Assembly (NCBI GenBank): GCA_038049695.1
Contig: CP142452.1
Location: 30,368,501-30,432,500, forward strand
DNA length: 64,000 nucleotides
Direction: 5' to 3'
Origin: Cinnamomum chago
Lineage: Eukaryota > Streptophyta > Magnoliopsida > Laurales > Lauraceae
Shown here: one piece after another, positions 60,001 through 64,000 of the stretch
Numbering within the stretch: position 1 is the first letter of the stretch
How the letters are laid out: every line of letters starts with the position of its first letter
The notes under the pieces: generated by a model
What the model was told of the DNA's origin: nothing
Seen by the model: the letters and a program-made list of their open reading frames with translations, nothing else
Database searches by the model: none
Program-made: the position numbers and the translations under genes

Positions 60001-61088
60001 TAAGATAATGTTCTAACCTAAAACTACGTTTCAACTGTACGGGCAATCCGGGATTTAGAATCTCGTTCTGTCAGTTCTTACAAGTCCTAAATGAGTAGGG
60101 GCCCGTGGCCGTCAAGTTTCACGGGCAACGGACCCTGTCTGCTGATTTTGTGCGCCCGGAGGCTCGTTTTCTAGGTTTTAAGCTAACGTTCTAACTTAAA
60201 TCTACGTTCTAACTGTACGGCAATCCGGGACTCGTAATCTCGTTCCGTCAGTTCCTACAAGTCATGAATGACTAGAGGCCCGTTTCGTCAAGTTTCAGGG
60301 GCAACGGAGCCCGTTTGCTCATTTTGGGCACATGGAGGCTTGTTTTCTAGGTTTTAAGTTAACGATCTAACTTAAACCTACGTTTCATATGTACGGAAAA
60401 TCCGGGATTCGGAACCTCATTCCGTCAGTTTTTATATTTCATGAATGACTAACTGGCAACGGAGCCAGTTAGCTCATTTTGGGCGCTTGTAGGCTTATTT
60501 TTTAGGTTTAAGCTAACGTTCTAACTTTTAAACCTACGTTTCAATCGTACGGACCATCCGGAATTTACAATCTCGATCCGTCATTTCTTACAAGTCATGA
60601 ATGACTACGGACCCGTGCCCGTCAAATTTCACGGGCAGCGGACCCCGTTTGCTCATTAAGGGGCCCCGGAAGCTCGTTTTCTAGATTTAAAGCTTACGTT
60701 CTAACTTAAACCTATGTTTCAACCATACGGACAATCCGGTAATAGAATTCTCGTTCTGTCAGTTCCTGCAAGTCGTGAATGACTAGGAGCCCGTGCCCGT
60801 CAAGTCTCCCAAGAAACGGAGCCCGTTTGCTTATTTTGGGCGCCCGGACTTTCGTTTTCTATGTTTTAAGCTAACGTTCTAACTTAAACTTACGTTTCGA
60901 CTGTACGTGCAATCCGGGATTCGAAATCTCGTTTCTTCAATTCCTGTAAGTCATGAATGACTAGGGGCCCGTGCCTGGCAAGTTTCTAGGGAAATGGAGC
61001 CCGTTTTCTCATTTTGGGCGCTCGGAGGCTCGTTTTCTAGGTTTTAAGCTAACGTTCTAACCTAAACATAGCTTCCAGCTGTGCGGGC
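54022..61088 (+). repeat. 40-mer higher-order repeat, copy 4 (7,067 bp)
   Basis: Full copy used to count monomers. Starts fall at 54,022, 54,200, 54,377 ... 60,911, giving 40 monomers, 38 of them 177-179 bp and two (58,998 and 60,399) of 156 bp. Type order in five rounds: (F/G)HABCDE, FGHABCDE, FG(H/A)BABCDE, F(F/G)HABCDE, (F/G)HHABCDE, that is 7+8+9+8+8 monomers. Confidence 0.96.
59048..59071. other. Perfect 9-bp inverted repeat at a monomer deletion
   Basis: CTAACTGGC and GCCAGTTAG flank a 6-base loop in the shortened type B monomer 29. Complete, non-deleted B monomers read ACGGGCAACGGAGCCAGTTAG here and cannot pair this way. The same hairpin is at 37,847, 44,914 and 51,981 (monomer 29 of the other copies) and at 39,248, 46,315, 53,382 and 60,449 (monomer 37). 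Confidence 0.9.
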
Positions 61089-62993
61089 AATCCGGGATTC
61101 GGAATCTCGTTCCGTCAGTTCCTGTGAGCCATGAAAGACTATGGTCCCATTCCCGTCAAGTTTCGAGGGCAACGGAGCCCGTTTTCTCATTTTGGGCGCT
61201 CGGAGGCTCATTTTTTAGGTTTTAAGATAATGTTCTAACCTAAAACTACGTTTCAACTGTACGGGCAAGCCGGGATTTAGAATCTCGTTCTGTCAGTTCT
61301 TACAAGTCCTGAATGAGTAGGGGCCCGTGGCCGTCAAGTTTCACGGGCAACGGACCCTGTCTGCTGATTTTGTGCGCCCGGAGGCTCGTTTTCTAGGTTT
61401 TAAGCTAACGTTCTAACTTAAATCTACGTTCTAACTGTACGGCAATCCGGGACTCGTAATCTCGTTCCGTCAGTTCCTACAAGTCATGAATGACTAGAGG
61501 CCCGTTTCGTCAAGTTTCAGGGGCAACGGAGCCCGTTTGCTCATTTTGGGCACATGGAGGCTTGTTTTCTAGGTTTTGAGTTACCGATCTAACTTAAACC
61601 TACGTTTCATATGTACGGAAAATCCTGGATTCGGAACCTCGTTCCGTCAGTTCTTGCAAGTCATGAATGACTAGGTGTCCGTGCCCGTAAAGTTTCATGG
61701 GCAACGGAGCCAGTTAGCTCATTTTGGGCGCTTGGAGGCTTACTTTTTAGATTTAAGCTAACGTTCTAACTTAGACCTACGTTTCAACTGTACGGACCAT
61801 CCGGAATTCAGAATCTCGATCCGTCAGTTCCAGCAAGTAATGAATGACTACGGACCCGTGCCCGTCAAATTTCACGGGCAACGGACCCCGTTTGCTCATT
61901 AAGGGGCCCCGGAGGCTCGTTTTCTAGATTTAAAGCAAACGTTCTAACTTAAACGTACGTTTCAACCGTACGGGCAATCCGGCAATCGAATTCTCGTTCT
62001 GTCAGTTCCTACAAGTCGTGAATGACTAGGAGCCCGTGCCCGTCAAGTCTCCCAGGCAACGGAGCCCGTTTGCTTATTTTGGGCGCCCGGACTTTCGTTT
62101 TCTATGTTTTAAGCTAACATTCTAACTTAAACTTACGTTTCGACTGTACGTGCAATCCGGGATTCGGAATCTCGTTCCGTCAATTCCAGTAAGTCATGAA
62201 TGACTAGGGACCCGTGCCCGGCACGTTTCTAGGGCAATGAAGCCCGGTTTCTCATTTTGGGCGCCCGGAGGCTCGTTTTCTAGGTTTTAAGCTAACGTTC
62301 TAACCTAAACCTAGCTTCCAACTGTGCGGGCAATCCGGGATTCGGAATCTCGTTCCGTCAGTTCCTGTCAGCCATGAATGACAAGAGTCCTGTGCCCGTC
62401 AGGTTTCACGGTCAACAGATCCCGTTAGGTCATTTTGTGCCCCCGGAGGATCGTTTTCTAGGTTTTAAGCTAACGTTTTAACTTCAACCAACGAGTCAAC
62501 TGTACGGGCAATCCGGGATTCGGAATCTCGTTCCGTCAATTCTTGTAAGTCATGAATGACTAGGGGCCCGTGCCCGGCAAGTTTCTAGGGCAAAGAAGCA
62601 CGTTTTCTCATTTTGGGCGTTCGGAGGCTCGTTTTCTAGGTTTTAAAGCTAATGTTCTTACCTAAACCTACGTTTCAACTGTATGGGCAATCCGGGATTT
62701 AGAATCTCCTTCTGTCAGTTCTTACAAGTCCTGAATGAGTAGGGGCCCGTGGCCGTCAAGTTTCACGGGCAACGGACCCCGTCTGCTGATTTTGTGCGCC
62801 CGGAGGCTCGTTTTCTAGGTTTTAAGCTAACGTTCTAACTTAAATCTACGTTCTAACTGTACGGGCAATCCGGGACTCATAATCTCGTTCCGTCAGTTCC
62901 TGCAAGTTATGAATGACTAGAGGCCTGTCTCGTCAAGTTTCAGGGGCAACGGAGCTCGTTTGCTCATTTTGGGCACATGGAGGCTTGTTTTCT

Positions 62994-63024
62994 AGGTTTT
63001 AAGTTAACGATCTAACTTAAACCT
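62994..63024. other. Strong dyad in type A monomer tail
   Basis: AGGTTTTAAGTTA and TAACTTAAACCT pair over 12 bp with one bulged T around a 6-base loop. The same dyad, in weaker form around a 12-base loop containing AACGTT, is at the equivalent place of most other monomer types. Confidence 0.85.
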
Positions 63025-63281
63025 ACGTTTCATATGTACGGAAAATCCGGGATTCGGAACCTCATTCCGTCAGTTCTTGCAAGTCATGAATGACTAGGTG
63101 TCCGTGCCCGTAAAGTTTCACGGGCAACGGAGCCAGTTAGCTCATTTTGGGCGCTTGGGGGCTTATTTTCTAGATTTATGCTAGCGTTCTAACTTAGACC
63201 TACGTTTCAACTGTACGGACCAACCGGAATTCAGAAACTCGATCCGTCAGTTCCAACAAGTGATGAATGACTACGGACCCG

Positions 63282-63303
63282 TGCCCGTCAAATTTCACGG
63301 GCA
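63282..63303. other. Dyad TGCCCGT / ACGGGCA in type C monomer
   Basis: Seven-base arms around an 8-base loop. The dyad is kept in B and C types and lost to different degrees in A, D, E, F, G and H. Confidence 0.8.
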
Positions 63304-64000
63304 ACGGACCCCGTTTGCTGATTAAGCGGTCTCGGAGGCTCGTTTTCTAGATTTAAAGCAAACGTTCTAACTTAAACCTACGTTTCAACCGTGCGGGCAA
63401 TCCGGTAATCGAATTCTCGTTCTGTCAGTTCCTACAAGTCGTGAATGACTAGGAGCCCGTGCCCGTCAAGTTTCCCAGGCAACGGATCCCGTTTGCTTAT
63501 TTTGGGCGCCCGGACTTTCGTTTTTTATGTGTTAAGCTAACGTTCTAACTTAAACTTACGTTTCGACTGTACGTGCCATCCGGGATTCGGAATCTCGTTC
63601 CGTCAATTCCTGTAAGTCATGAATGATTAGGGGCCCGTGCCCGGCACGTTTCTAGGGCAATGAAGCTCGTTTTCTCATTTTGGGCGCTCGGAGGCTCGTT
63701 TTCTAGGTTTTAAGCTAACGTTCTAACCTAAACCTAGCTTCCAACTGTGCGGGCAATCCGGGATTCGGAATCCCGTTCCGTCAGTTCCAGTAAGCCATGA
63801 ATGACAAGGGTCCTGTGCCCGTCAGGTTTCACGGTCAACAGATCCCGTTAGGTCATTTTGTGCCCCCGGAGGATCGTTTTCTAGGTTTTAAGCTAACGTT
63901 TTAACTTCAACCAACGAGTCAACTGTACGGGCAATTCGGGATTCGGAATCTCGTTCCGTCAATTCCTGTAAGTCATGTAGGACTAGGGGCCCGTGCCCGT

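Larger units (their letters stand above)
19498..64000 (+). repeat. Main satellite array, ~178-bp monomer
   Basis: Uninterrupted head-to-tail array of about 250 monomers, 177-179 bp long (spacing measured between successive AATCCGG-like starts), all in one orientation and continuing past the window end. Typical landmarks in order are AATCCGGGATTCGGAATCTC, GTTCCGTCAGTTCCTG, AAGTCATGAATGACTAG, GGCAACGGAGCCCGTTTG, GGAGGCTCGTTTTCTAGG and TTTTAAGCTAACGTTCTAAC. Monomers fall into eight types in cyclic order, which I call A (GGGACTCGTAATCTC), B (GGAACCTC, GTGTCCGTG), C (CCATCCGGAATT), D (GGTAATCGAATTC), E (GTGCAATCC.., CCGGCAAGTTTC), F (GAGCCATGAA, CGGTCAACAG), G (TCAATTCTTG, TTTCGAGGGC) and H (GGGATTTAGAATC, GAGTAGGGGC). 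No gene lies inside. The nucleosome-scale unit and array size fit a centromeric/pericentromeric satellite; that role is inferred. Confidence 0.97.
61089..64000 (+). repeat. 40-mer higher-order repeat, copy 5, cut by window end
   Basis: The first 2,912 bp (about 16.4 monomers) of a fifth copy. It differs from copy 4 at CATTTTGGGCGCTC (63,674), where earlier copies have CATTTTAGGCGCTC. Confidence 0.95.

Noticed and set aside
20870-63750. Telomere-like CCTAAACCTA strings in the monomers
   Set aside because: They occur once per monomer as part of the AAACCTACGTTT landmark and never form a CCCTAAA tandem run.
19498-64000. CENP-B box in the satellite
   Set aside because: No monomer type fits the TTCG....A..CGGG pattern; the nearest strings (TTTCGAGGGCAACGG, TTTCGTCAAGTTTCAGG) miss required bases.
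19498-64000. Homology to the Arabidopsis 178-bp centromere repeat
   Set aside because: Unit length is alike, but the sequence landmarks do not match as far as I can recall that repeat.
19498-64000. CRISPR-like or rDNA spacer array
   Set aside because: The whole unit repeats with no unique spacers, and no rRNA gene sequence is present.

Overview
The window is nuclear DNA of a flowering plant. It holds split exon fragments of plant genes with GT..AG borders, plant-type LTR-retrotransposon primer sites (a copia/TRIM initiator-tRNA-Met site and an Athila/Tat-type tRNA-Asp site), MITE/CACTA-like debris, and a very long satellite array. No intact protein-coding gene, rRNA gene or complete tRNA gene was found. 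I cannot name the species.

Layout. Bases 1-15,900 are AT-rich, gene-poor DNA made of old repeats and broken exon pieces. The pieces are two copies of a ROP/RAC GTPase fragment (about 800-1092 and 10,122-10,320), a J-domain exon of ARG1/DnaJ15 type on the minus strand (2903-3027), a UBA-like exon resembling plant UBX-domain protein PUX7 (13,348-13,458) and a TGA-type bZIP exon with stops and a deletion (15,146-15,315). Between them lie a TRIM element (1396-1700), a CACTA-like fragment (2470-2625), a hAT-like MITE (12,218-12,354), minisatellites, microsatellites and a degenerate 0.5-0.7-kb repeat family (8037-10,080).

Bases 15,937-19,497 start with the 3' end of an LTR and a tRNA-Asp-type primer binding site (16,018-16,035). 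Nearly three direct copies of a 1.35-kb unit follow, each made of about 570 bp of ordinary sequence plus about 770 bp of GAAAACCTTGAAAAAAA-like minisatellite. No gag-pol and no second LTR follow; the third copy is cut short and runs straight into the satellite.

Bases 19,498-64,000 are one uninterrupted head-to-tail satellite array, all in one orientation, of about 250 monomers of 177-179 bp. It has three nested levels: the ~178-bp monomer; eight diverged monomer types in a fixed cyclic order (~1.4 kb); and, from 32,821 onward, a higher-order repeat of exactly 40 monomers and 7,067 bp, present in four full copies and 41% of a fifth. Copies two to five are almost identical. The left 13 kb next to the retroelement keeps the same type order but is irregular, with hybrid and deleted monomers. 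This layout fits the edge of a large, recently homogenised (probably centromeric or pericentromeric) array with its degenerate border and pericentromeric flank. The centromere role is inference; the repeat architecture is read directly from the sequence.
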